Positions 48,896-59,584 of a DNA stretch of 64,000 nucleotides are shown here, one piece after another; position 1 is the stretch's first letter; every line of letters starts with the position of its first letter. Under the pieces are notes generated by a model. It had not been told where the DNA came from. It was given only the letters and a program-made list of their open reading frames with translations, and searched no databases. The position numbers were made by a program, and so were the translations under genes. The DNA is taken from contig OY821517.1 of assembly GCA_963682025.1 (NCBI GenBank), forward strand, positions 96,579,946 through 96,643,945. The letters are read 5' to 3'. Source of the stretch: Cordilura impudica (Eukaryota; Arthropoda; Insecta; Diptera; Scathophagidae).

Positions 48896-49163
48896 AATTT
48901 TGACAAAAATGACAATAGAACTCTCAAATTATGTGGTATCTGGCAATTCATTTGGAAAAGGTAAAAAAGATTTTATTGCCATCTAATATTACACAACTTA
49001 AATACGTGAAAATTGCAAATAAATTTAAAACCAATGGAAATAACTGGTAAAACCACCTACCTGTTATATTATGTTTCAAAGAGGTAAAAAAGATCATGTT
49101 GAAACTTCGAGCAATAGTATATTAATCCATGCATTCATTTTTTTCTTCATTATTGTTTAAACA

Positions 49164-50661
49164 ATGGCTAAATTCAGTTATAGTGTTCTATCTGATATAT
49201 ATTTTGAACGGAAAGATGAAAACGACATTATTTTACATATAATAAATAATCCGTTCTTCAAAATATGCGACAAACAAGAAATTAAAATTCATAACTTAAA
49301 AATAAAAAAACTTTTTAAATACTTTAAGAAAGCGGTACAATCAATGTTCCAGAAACAAGAAGTTGTTTTACTCACGCAACCAAGAATGGCTAAGAAATAA
49401 ACTTATTTTTAAAAAGCCATCAGTAACTACCACGGAAACTGGAAAAGGTGGTGGACCAGCAAAGCCAATTGATAATTGTAGTGAAAGATCACGAAGACGC
49501 AAGCTTAAACATATCAATGAAGAAGTTTCTTGTAGCATCATAAAGGATTCATTTCTGTATCAAATTCAACCATCGAAAACTAAAAAGGGTAAAATTGATA
49601 TCATTGAAAAAATTGTGGAAGCAAGCCCCTGACGCACAAAAAGGATTTTAGAAAGTATGCCGACACCAACTGAAGAAAATAAATTTACTCCAGAAGAAGC
49701 ATTTGCACTATTTTTGGATTTGAAAATGACTAAAAACCAATATACAGAATTGCGGAAGCGAACCAATGAAAAAAATTGTGGAATTTTTCCATCATATCGA
49801 GATATAGTTTCTGCCAAAAAAGATTGCTTACCTTCACCTACTGCTATTAGTGTAACTTCAAGTTCAGCAGAAATAAAATTGCAGGATCTTCTTGAACACA
49901 CTGCAGAACGATTATTAAAGACATTTGATGCTGACTATTTAAAGAAGTTTAAAAATTGCAGCATGACTTTAATTTCTAAATGGGGATGTGATGGGTCCTC
50001 TGGCCAGAAACAATACAAACAATGTAATGCGGAAAATTCATCAGATGCCAATTTATTCATGATTTCTTTCGTTCCATTACGTTTAACAAAAACTTATATT
50101 GGTTCAGAGCCGTCAACTAGTAGAGCTGCAGAGATAGATGTATGGAAGAATGAAATTCCCTCGTCAACAAAATTTTGTAGACCAATAAAGTTTGCTTACA
50201 AAAAGGAGACTCAAGATGTCATAGATGAAGAAGTTCGAAAAATAAATGATAAAATTAAAGAACTTCAACCAGTAACATTTAAATTTGATGACCAAGACAT
50301 TGAAGTAAATTTTAAAATGTGTCTCACAATGATTGATGGAAAAGTTGCACAAGCTTTAACCAAAACAAAGTCATCGTAAAGCTGCACCATATGCCAAAAA
50401 ACATCAAGTCAATTGAGCCAACCACCAACATAAGACGATAGTTTTAATGAAGCATATGAATTTGGAATGTCACCTCTTAATGCTAGAATTCGTTTTATGG
50501 AGCATATTCTTAAATTGGGATACGATTTGGAATTTGGCCCGTTAGGCGAAACAGTGAGAAACAACAAAGAAAATTTGGAAAAAAGAAAGCAAAAAATAAA
50601 AGATATTCAAGAAAAATACCGTGAGATAGGCCTTATAATTGTGTGCACTTTAAATCAATAG
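49164..50661 (+). pseudogene. RAG1/Transib-like DDE transposase, N-terminal two thirds (copy B)
   Basis: Best N-terminal copy. MAKFSYSVLSDIYFERKDEN starts at 49164 and aligns with the start of the 61.5-kb copy. A GKGGGPAKPIDNCSERSRRR linker and IDIIEKIVEASP follow. The 240-codon open piece 49657-50379 carries FTPEEAFALFLD, KNQYTELRKR, SSSAEIKLQDLLEHTAERLL, SKWGCDGSSGQKQYKQ (proposed first Asp), PSSTKFCRPIKFAYKKE and CLTMIDGKVAQAL (proposed second Asp). Sixteen codons after that Asp comes SCTICQKTSSQ (CxxC), then FGMSPLNARIRFMEHILKLG. Lesions: a frameshift near 49385, TGA at about 49630, TAA at 50377 and TAA near 50434. Homology ends at about 50650, so the region with the third acidic residue is missing. 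Motif order and spacing parallel the RAG1 core (GDG, YDEK, CxxC); that relation is inferred. Confidence 0.8.
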
Positions 50662-51850
50662 TAAAAGTTTACTTAAAATTTTATCGATGTTGTGTTCTGT
50701 ATATAATATATCCAAATGGTATTGATATTGTTGGGAATTTCAGTGTTATTTTTCAGTTTAATCCTCACAAGAATTAGCTTTCTTCCAAAAAAACCAACCT
50801 TTGGCCCCTGTGAATATTGAGACTAAATAAATGTCAGGGGCCAAATGTTGGCATTTTCTGACCAAAATTAAGTTTAGGAATAATAAATAAGTATTGGTTG
50901 TAAAATACGACTGAAGAAAATTAAAAATTATAAAAAAAATACCTATTTAAAATGTCAAAATATTCAACTTTTACATGGAAACTCAACAAAAAATTAAAAT
51001 GCATTTTTAACTCCAAATTACTTACGTTCCTATCAGTCGATTTTTATGTTTGAACACGCAAATTGAAGCTTAAAGTCCCTCCTATTGAACAAAACAAATT
51101 GCGTAAAAAAATAGCAATCCGGTCAAAAGTTATAGAGTTTTGACCGCTATCTCGCGAAATTGACCACTGTGCGTCGCCTAAAACGATATTGCATTAAAAA
51201 CTGGAGCTATAGAAACAAAATGGCTCTTCTATACATAGCCATCAGGTTGGCGCTACCATCGGAAATTTTCTCGGCATCATTTTTAATCAATTTATAGACA
51301 GTTTTATCTCGCAAATTACAAACAATTTGTTGCTAGGGTTGTTCTAATTTCTGAAAAATTCTAATTTCTGGACATTTTTTTTCACAGTAGATGGTGAAAT
51401 TATAAAACTAGTTACGCAATATTTATTTTACTTATTAACATTTAATTAATTTAACACAAATTTATAGAAACATTTAAAAATTTTTTGAAAATTTATTCCT
51501 AATTATTACTATTTTTTTTAACAATATATCGACAGCTCAATTCCAAATCATCCTATGTCGACTTGTTTTTAATTTTAATGTTTTTAATTTTTTTACGATT
51601 TTCAAGTCAGTATTTCTCAACTTAAATTATGTCAAATTTTCGTTTTGATCGGCTAATCTAATCAAAAGTTATAAACAAAAAAGTACTTAGCATACAACTT
51701 ATTGTTGAAAATACTTTGATTCCAAAATGGTGTAAGAGTACTTAGCATACTTTGGCTTAAAACTTTTCAAATTTGATGTACTTATAAGTAGACTTAACAT
51801 TATAGAATTGCACTTAGCATGATTTAACGCAACGATATTTTACACCTCAA
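50662..51850. other. Spacer with a short inverted repeat
   Basis: Apart from the inverted repeat at 50794-50851 (listed separately), I see only AT-rich sequence and no coding motif. Confidence 0.45.
50794..50851. repeat. Facing 17-bp inverted repeat
   Basis: The arms CCAACCTTTGGCCCCTG (50794-50810) and CAGGGGCCAAATGTTGG (50835-50851) pair with one mismatch around a 24-base spacer. They could form a hairpin, or be the ends of two abutting hAT-like elements that start CAGGGG. Confidence 0.65.
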
Positions 51851-51851
51851 A

Positions 51852-52422
51852 GGACCTTTATCACAATTTGCCATTAGCTAAAGTTAGGATGTTATTGGGC
51901 AGAATATTAGTTTTTCGTTATTACAACTATACTTTAAGCTAAAAGTGAGCTATAAGCTAATGGGAAGATATTGTTGCCTTTAACTTTTAGCGTGAGGTTT
52001 ATGTATTTAACGTTGCCACATTTTCTGATCTATGAAGATGAAATTCACATCAATTTAGGCTTGGAAATAAATTTATTTATATACACTTAAATATATGCTT
52101 GTATATTTTTAAAAACGTTTTATTACACATTTGCAACAATTATGCAAATTATAATAAAGGTTTTTAGTTTTTATTCTATTGTTTTTATTGTTTGTTTGCG
52201 AACAAATAAAGGAACGTTGCCACTACGTATTATTATAAAGCACTTCATTTGTTGAAAAGTAATCGGTGTTTCCTTTGGTGTTGCCACAATATCAAAAATA
52301 TTAATTTTATTTTACTGGGAAGTTGTAATAACGAAAAGAAGTTAAAGGTGACTTTATTGCTCACTTTAGCTAAAGTTTCCTTTAACTAACATTTACTTAA
52401 AGGCAAGTTGTAATAATGGCCC
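51852..52422. mobile_element. MITE-like element with ACAA-rich inverted ends
   Basis: The left end GGACCTTTATCACAATTTGCC and the right end (reverse complement GGGCCATTATTACAACTTGCC) match with a few changes. GTTATTACAACT repeats lie subterminally at about 51918, 52322 and 52407 in both orientations. No coding capacity. Confidence 0.5.
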
Positions 52423-52424
52423 TA

Positions 52425-53446
52425 AGTGTAGTTAGCAGGATTTTCGCCTAACTTGACAAAATAGTTTGAACTTGTATGCCTACCAGAGTGGTCCTACGTT
52501 ATATGGACATTTTTCAAATTGCGATTTTGGGCATTGTCGGGGTCCAGTTTGTTACCTTTCAATACGAATCTAATAAATGTGAAGTTTGGGGACCATCGGA
52601 GGAAGAACAGTCGCGCCGGAAATCGATTGAAAATTTCAAGTGTGTTTATATGGGGAAAATATGACTTTTTTTAGATTTTACGAAAATTTCGTGCTATAGT
52701 TTAACTTTTCGACTAGTTGTTACATAATGCGGGATCAGTGTTAAAATATCTTTTCAAAAATCTGTAAGAATTCGATATCGAATAAAAATTCGCCAAGAAA
52801 TAGCAAATGCCCCAGACCACTTTTGTGCCAAAAAAAACTAGGTCATGAAATTTGATAGCATTTTTTTCAACATTGAGAAATTGATTGAAGCATTAATTTT
52901 TTTTTTATCTGTATACTTATGAATTTTCAGATATGAATTATTGTTTTATTACCACGTTGTTAACTTATTGCGCATTGAGACCGAAAATGGGAAATTTTTT
53001 TGATAAAACTCCTTTTTCAAGTTTTAAAAAATTTTCTTAAGCAAAATTTTAAAACATGGGTCTGGCACTTTAGGGTCTTGTTAAATACATGTTACGTAGT
53101 ATCTGAATTTCTAAGTAAATCCATGTTCCAGAATTTTTTTTTGACAAGGATTTTAATTTTGCGGATTTCGAGAAAAATTAGATTTTTGTCAAATTTTTCG
53201 TAAATGTACTCTTTCTAAATACTTTGTATCAAAAATTCATCATATTTCTACTTTTAAATGTTATATTTTATCTTAATAGCCTAGGGTTTCGAAAAAAAAA
53301 TAATACGACCCCATTAACCCTTTTGGAATTGGGATCACATATGACCCCAAGCCAATAAAAGACAATTTATTCAAAAAATTTAAATATTTTGCAAATACTG
53401 TTGAATTTTTTAAAGCGTTACTTAAAATATTATAAACGAATATGTA
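52425..53446. other. AT-rich spacer, nothing assigned
   Basis: The 62-codon frame 52476-52664 has no recognisable motif. CAGAGTGGTCC at about 52483 resembles CAGGGTGGTCC at about 48343, but no paired end is found for either. Confidence 0.4.
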
Positions 53447-54679
53447 AAGGGCCCGCCAAATAACTTTTTTTTTTTTTTTGAAAATGCTATAAAAAAAAAC
53501 TACTACAATCCTCGGCTGGCCATGCAGTAACCTACACGATCGGTCCAATTTTTAAGCACATTATCGATTGTGTGCAGCTGTATTTCACCAAGGGCTTCAC
53601 GAATATTGTCCTTTAAAGCGTCACTTGTCTCTGTCTTGTTGGCGTAACACTTATGTTTGAGGGCACCCCACAAATAATAAGTCAACAGTGTCAAATCGCA
53701 GCTCCGAGGTGGCCAAACGACATCAGCTCTGCGCGATAATGCGATCTTCAAAAACAGGGCGCAAAACATCGAGTGTAGCTTCGGCTGTGTGGTACGTAGC
53801 GCCGTCCTATTGAAACCAAATGTTGCCAATATCCCCCTCTTCAATTTTTGTGAACAAAAATTCGTTCAACATGGCCCGGTAACGATCGCCACTGACAGTT
53901 ACGGACACTCCTTGCTCATTTTCGAAGAAAAATGGCCCAATTATGTCTCTGGACCAAAATCCGCACCAAACAGTGACTCGTTTTGGGTGTATCGGCTTTT
54001 CAATGTATGCGTGCGGGTTTTCTGTACCCCAAATGCGACAATTTTGTTTGTTTATATTCCCGCCAAGATCAAAATGAGCTTCATCTGAAAAGATGATTTT
54101 TTTTGGCAAAATCGGCATCTTCTGTAAGTCGACCACAGGCCCACTTAGCGAAGCGAAAACGCATTGGTTGGTCAGCTGGCTTCAACTCGTGAACCTATTG
54201 GACTTTGTATGGCGTCATACCAAGGTCTTTATACAAAATTCGTCTCAATGATGCCTCCGAAATGTTCAATTCTTGAGAACGACGGTGAATTGATGTTGAT
54301 GGCGCTTCACGCACACTTTCTGCCTCAGCAGCAATATTCTCGGGTGTACGCACTGTTTTTGGCTTTTCACGCTTTGGTTTATCGATGAGGATGCCAGCCA
54401 GTTTCTTTCACTTTTTTCACAAGATAACGAACATACGGAGCTGACGGTGCTTCTCTTCTTCCAAAATCCGTACGCAATTTTCGCACACATTCTGCAACAT
54501 TACCATGATTTTCGAAGTAATGTCGCAATATTTCCCAGCGTTGTTCAAGCGTACACACAACCATATTCGTTCAGCGGAAGGATAAAACTAATTATCTGTC
54601 AAATCAGACATGAGCTAAGTGTTACCATTCACGAAACGAGCACTAGTTGAAAAAAAAAAACGTTAGATGGCGGACCCTT
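53447..54679 (-). mobile_element. DD41D (rosa-like) mariner, 1,233 bp, defective
   Basis: Ends AAGGGCCCGCC and GGCGGACCCTT are flanked by TA at 53445-53446 and 54680-54681. The minus strand runs from about 54564 (MVVCTLEQRWEILRHYFENH) through VRTPENIAAEAESVREAP, then FSDEAHFDLGG (first Asp). The next site reads WFQ-stop-DGATYH: the second Asp is kept but preceded by TAG. The third site reads DLTLLTYYLWG, with Asp of PLDYY changed to Thr. Frameshifts lie near 54400 and 54130. The damage differs from that in the 5.9-kb copy, so the two decayed independently after inserting. Confidence 0.88.
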
Positions 54680-55099
54680 TATATCTTCCGTTCCAAAAAT
54701 TTGGGATAAATCCGAGAACGTTAACCCGTTATTTGCCAAGGACAGCTTTGGATTTTAAGATATTTTTAAATAAAAATTACCGAAAAGGAGTTTGTCTATT
54801 GAACTCGATGAAAGCACTATTTAGAATTTAAGAAAAAAAATTCGCTTAATTTCTATTTATTTAACCCTTCAGGGCTTCTGGGATCAAAACTATCCATTGC
54901 GATATATCTTTGGTGCGATAATCTGCTTATTGCTTGCGAATATAGATAAAAACAACTTTTAACCAATTTTGTTATAAAATTATTTTATGTATAAAAACTA
55001 TGTTTTTGTAATGAAATAAGAAAACCCACAAATGACCCAAAGCCAAAAAATAAATATTTATTGTAACATACATATATATAAGAATGACCAATATATTTC

Positions 55100-56045
55100 T
55101 ATCATTGTAATTCTAAAAAGAGTGAACAATATTTTTAGTTTCCTTATTCTGGCAGTAAATTAATAAATTTGCTGGCTTTCCGACACGGGAAAAACAACTG
55201 TTTTCGAGGTCCAAACCACATATTTGCAATGATTGTCCTTGAGATTTATTGATGGTCATGGCAAAGCCCATTCCGTTGGGAAATTACAATCTTTTGAATG
55301 TTATCAGTGTGTCGGTAGGAATCATAGGAATTCTTGGCAGCAAGACATGTTCTCCTTTAAATTTTCCTTTGAGAATTGTGGCCTCAATAACATTGAGTAT
55401 TATCCTCTCAACAATTATCCTGGTGCCATTACATAGTCTCGGAGCGTTGAGGTTACGTAGCAAAATTATTGGAGAACCAACTTTTAATTTTAATAAATGT
55501 GGAGGTAGATCGGGTACATCAAGTGATTTCAAAAATTCTGTTGGATAATTGACTGCTTCATTTTCTTCAACAATATTATCCATAGATTTAAAATAACACT
55601 TTCGGAATCAATCATGTCCTGAATAATAACATTAATATTATCGACATCGAAATTTTTTGCGGCTTAAATAGTTCTTTCACTTAACCAAGTAGTTGTTTTG
55701 AAAACTGGTCAGCCGTTGGATCATGGATAATAAAGTGAGAGCTCCACCAAAAAGTCTTTCATTGCCTTTCAAATCTTTTAAAGTTCTATGTAGTGCTTCT
55801 AACGAATGTTTGTAAGCCATGTTATATTCATCCCAAATAATAATATTGCATTTTTGCAGAACTTTTGCCATAAATAAATGTTTTTTAACGGTGATTTGAG
55901 AGCTGAATGAGCTGTTCGACCACCATGCAATAATGTTGCGGCTATTCCGGATAAAGCAATAGCTAATGCAATTTTTCCTTCCTTTTTGGTTAGAATATTT
56001 GTATATAAAAAAGTTTGTGAATTTTGGAACTTATAAAATTTATTT
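55100..56045 (-). pseudogene. Helitron Pif1-type helicase, C-terminal fragment
   Basis: Read on the minus strand: QTFLYTNILTKKEGKIALAI and GIAATLLHGGRTAHSALKSP near 56020-55880 (just after the Walker A loop, which is missing), then MAKVLQKCNIIIWDEYNMAY (Walker B, DE kept) at about 55870, then NYPTEFLKSLDVPDLPPHLL, PIILLRNLNAPRLCNGTR and GEHVLLPRIPMIPTDT (99 open codons, 55583-55284), FAMTINKSQGQSLQICGLDL and SRVGKPANLLIYCQNKETKN. The order is that of the helicase half of Rep-helicase proteins. Frameshifts, a stop near 55665 and a deletion before SRVGKP make it inactive. No Rep domain is visible. It could belong to the Helitron whose 5' end lies at 56666. Confidence 0.82.
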
Positions 56046-56301
56046 TCCGAACGCCAGCGCTATCTACCGGGTCCAACAAAAAAATTTTTGGTATCATCTA
56101 ACATACATATATGTACATTCTTAGTTTCAGTAAAATCGCAACGTAAATAGGAATATTCGAAATGACTTTACCCCAGCGCCACCTATCGGGCCCATTTATA
56201 TATACAAAAATTTCCTATGATAAAACATACATACATTATGAATTGCAGTCAAATCACACTAAATAAAAAAAATGAAAAAAAAACCAAAAAGGAGTTTAAC
56301 T

Positions 56302-56666
56302 TCTTATATATAAAATTCTCGTGTTGCGGTCTCTGTAATTGAACTCCTCTGAAACGGCTTGACAAATTCTCATGAAATCTTGTGTGGATATTGGGTAGAT
56401 CCCAGAAACGGACAACAGGTAATTTTTTTTGATATCTCAAGTGGGCGTGGCACTTATGGCTATCATAGTACTCCAGATATCTGATTTTAAAAGTTCACTT
56501 TGTATGGGGGGTACCCCTCCCAGTGGCCCTATCAAAAAAAAAAAAATAGACGTTGTCCGATTCTCAGACCTACCCAATATGCGCACAAAATTTCATGAGA
56601 ATCGGTCGAGCCGTTTCGGCGGAATTTTACCACAAACACCGCGACAGAAGAATTTTATATATAAGA
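56302..56666. repeat. Facing Helitron-like 5' ends (inverted repeat)
   Basis: Arms of about 130 bp converge from 56302 and 56666. Both start TCTTATATATAAAATTCT and contain GAAACGGCT, GAC, ATTCTCATGAAAT and ATATTGGGTAG. The right arm starts after an A on the minus strand, as a Helitron 5' end should; the left arm follows a T. The 5' sequence is that of common insect Helitrons. Confidence 0.65.
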
Positions 56667-56669
56667 TAT

Positions 56670-57213
56670 TAATTTTATATTTCATATTCTTTATATTTCA
56701 TATTCTAGGTCAAAATTGAACTTTTCATTTTTTTTAACTTCTAGCGTGAAATATGGGTTTTTTTTTATTTATTTATTAAAAAATGCCATATTTGGATTCT
56801 AATAATAATAATAAGCATTTTTTGCAATAATGGGCTCTTTTTTAATGTTTACACTCAAAAATTTGTACACTCAAAAAAAAAAAAAAAATTAACAACTGGA
56901 AATTTTGGAAATTTGTTTACACTCAAAGAATATTTCCACTTAAAAAACGTTAGTAATATTATCTAATAATCTTGCTGTTACTACAGAAAAGTATGTAAGT
57001 TTTTGCAGTCAAATTTGTTAATTTTTGCAAAATAAATCTGCTGAACATTAGCAATGATTTTGATTTTGATATGAAAATAAGGGTTTTTATTTTTTAATCT
57101 TTCTTATTTATTAAAACATTTCATACAAATGTGGGTGAAAAAGCCTTTTAAAAAAACTGCAACAGATTTTAACCGTACCATTCATAACCAGCAAAACTCC
57201 TTTAATTTCATAA
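56670..57213. other. AT-rich spacer
   Basis: Contains poly-A runs and TTTACACTCAAA repeats (56850-56930). TTCATAACCA occurs twice, at 57181 and 57208, the second at the piggyBac end. Nothing else is seen. Confidence 0.45.
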
Positions 57214-59574
57214 CCAGGTACCCGGGTACCCGAAGTAGGTTGTTTTGCGTTTATTGAAATAAAATAATATTTTCCTGTAAATATTTTTGTTGTTGATTAT
57301 ATTTTGCGTTCTCAACTGTACAAATTTGATATTTGGAAAAAAAACTGGTTTCTGTTCGTATATAAGTACCTAAAGCGACACAAGTAGGCAGAAACTGGTT
57401 TTATGTAAGGGTTGATTATTTGCTTATTTTGCTTATTTTCGGTACCTACTTGCTTAATTGCTTTTGAATTAGATAGCAGATGTTCACTTGTGTCGTAAAA
57501 TTGAAATATTTCATTTGCTTCGCCAGTCTGTGTTGAATATTTGAACAGTGAAGTTGGTGAAAAATGAGCCGCAACGACCGATATTTGTCTACAAGGGAAT
57601 ACTGGAATTTGAGTGATGAAGCAAGAAGCACATATATTCAACGTTTGGACCCTGTGGAAGACCAAAATGAAGGAAATGTGTCCTATACTGGCGAAGTTTC
57701 GGAATCAGAGAATGAAGATTTGAATGTTGACAACGCAAACGAAATTGCAGCTGCTATTGACGCACCAGAGGAAATTTTCTTTGATGATGAAAGTGAAGAT
57801 GATGATATGCAAGAAGATGCACCAACAACAAACCCAGCAGACTACATGACTTAACGTGACGGCAAACAATGGCAGCGAACACCACGTAGTTGCAACAAGT
57901 GAGAAGCCACAATATATTCAGAGACCGCTGTGGTCTAGCGCGGATTACTGAAAATATGACGCCTTTGCAGTGTTTCAAATCATACCTCACAGTGGAAATG
58001 GTGGATATAATAGTGCGCCACACAAATAGAAAAGCGCATGCCACATATAATGCGTACAATGAAGCGAATCCCAATAGACGTCAGTTGAAGTGGAAAGACA
58101 CGACAATCAACGAAATTTATGCGTTCATTGGAATGATTTTGATGGCTGGCACAAATCATTCTAATCACGAAAACGCAAGAGATTTGTGGACGTCACAGGC
58201 TCACCCAATATTCCGCGCCACCATGGGAATAAACAGGTTTTTCGATTTGCTGCGTTTTATGCCGTTTGACGACCCCAGAACACGGGTAGAGCGGCAGCGT
58301 CAAGACAAAGCGGCGCCAATTCGCGATATTTGGATAATGCTCAATGCATATCTTGCCAGATATTATGTGCCATCAGAATATTTGACCATTGATGAACAAT
58401 TATATCCATACCGTGGTAGAACCAAATTCACCCAATATATACCCTCGAAGCCAGCAAAATATGGCATAAAAGTATGGTGGATTTGCGATGCCAAAAACTC
58501 ATATCCACTTCATGGCCAAATATATACTGGCAAACAAGAAACTGGTCGTGAAGTTGGTGTTGGCGAAAGAGTGGTGAGAGATTTAGTTGGGCCATACTAC
58601 GGTAGCGGACGAAATATAACAATGGATAATTTTTTTACGATGCTGCCGTTGGCTAGGCAACTAAAAGTAGAAAAGCTCAGCATTGTGGGTACACTCCGCG
58701 GCAACAAAGCTTACATCCCTGCGGAGATGAAAGAAGACAAAAAAAAAAAAGTTGGTTCAAGTTTATTTGGCTTCTACGACAACGTAACACTGCTCTCATA
58801 TAAGCAGCGGAAGTCCAACTCGGTCATCCTTCTTTCTAGTATGCATGATGATGCACAAATTGACGAGAATGGGAAACCAGAAATTATAAATTTTTATAAC
58901 CAAACAAAAGGTGGGGTGGACGTAATGGACCAAACGCTCCAAGAATATACGACCCAGCGACAAACAAGAAGATGGCCGATGGCATTTTTCTATAACATCA
59001 TTGATGTGAGCGCATTTGCATCACACATCATATATTATGGAAATAATCCAACTGCACGATACACCACGACGCGCAGGAAAAATTTCCTGCGTCAACTGGC
59101 AGAAAACCTGTGCATTCCTGTTATAGAAAATAGAATTTCAAATGTGCAAAGCGTGCGCCAATTTTCAACAAAAAATGCAATTGAAAGCATCATCGGAAGG
59201 CCGTTGGAGAGTGTGCTTTGTGCTGCAGGTCCGTCAACATCTCCGTCAGCACGACAAAGGGGCAGAAAAGTACATACGGGCGTGTGCTACATGTGCAACC
59301 TTCTTCCAAGTAAGCGCAGAAGAAAAACTAGAAAAAATTGCAGCATATGTAGCACGCCGATATGCGATGAGCACGCCATAACAATTACTAAATGCTACAA
59401 TTGCCACAATAACAACGACAGTGATTCGGATGAATTATAATATAATATATATAAAATATGATAAAATAAATAAAAAAGACATTTATTTCCAATAAAAACA
59501 ACACAAAAAAACGTTTTTTCATTTACATGTCAGGCATTTACATAGGAATTGCATTAGGGTACCCGGGGACCCGG
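57214..59574 (+). mobile_element. piggyBac element, 2,361 bp, nearly intact
   Basis: Terminal inverted repeats CCAGGTACCCGGGTACCC (57214) and the complement of GGGTACCCGGGGACCCGG (ending 59574) match at 16 of 18 positions. The flanks ATAA and TTGT resemble decayed TTAA. One transposase gene fills the interior. The 3' end lies 10-30 bp beyond the last residues of the reversed RAG1-like copy. Confidence 0.88.
57564..59440 (+). pseudogene. piggyBac transposase, two lesions
   Basis: DDE transposase that cuts and pastes piggyBac elements at TTAA. The N-terminal frame (57564-57854, 96 codons) is acidic (FDDESEDDDMQEDAP). The main frame (57890-59440, about 516 codons) starts VRSHNIFRDRCG and carries the three catalytic Asp motifs: TIDEQLYPYRGR, NITMDNFFTMLP and GGVDVMDQ. 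A Cys-rich C-terminus follows (VCYMCNLLPSKR, CSICSTPICDEH, CYNC), matching the piggyBac cross-brace zinc domain that binds the ends. Two lesions separate the frames: TAA at 57852-57854 in the motif DYMT-stop-RDGKQW, and a one-base shift near 57895. The remaining coding sequence has no stop, so the gene died recently or the lesions are assembly errors. Total length near 612 codons is normal for the family. Confidence 0.92.
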
Positions 59575-59584
59575 TTGTGTGTTT

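Noticed and set aside
48343..52493. A hAT-like element bounded by CAGGGTGGTCC and CAGAGTGGTCC
   Set aside because: The two motifs are in the same orientation, not inverted, and no partner ends or duplications were found.
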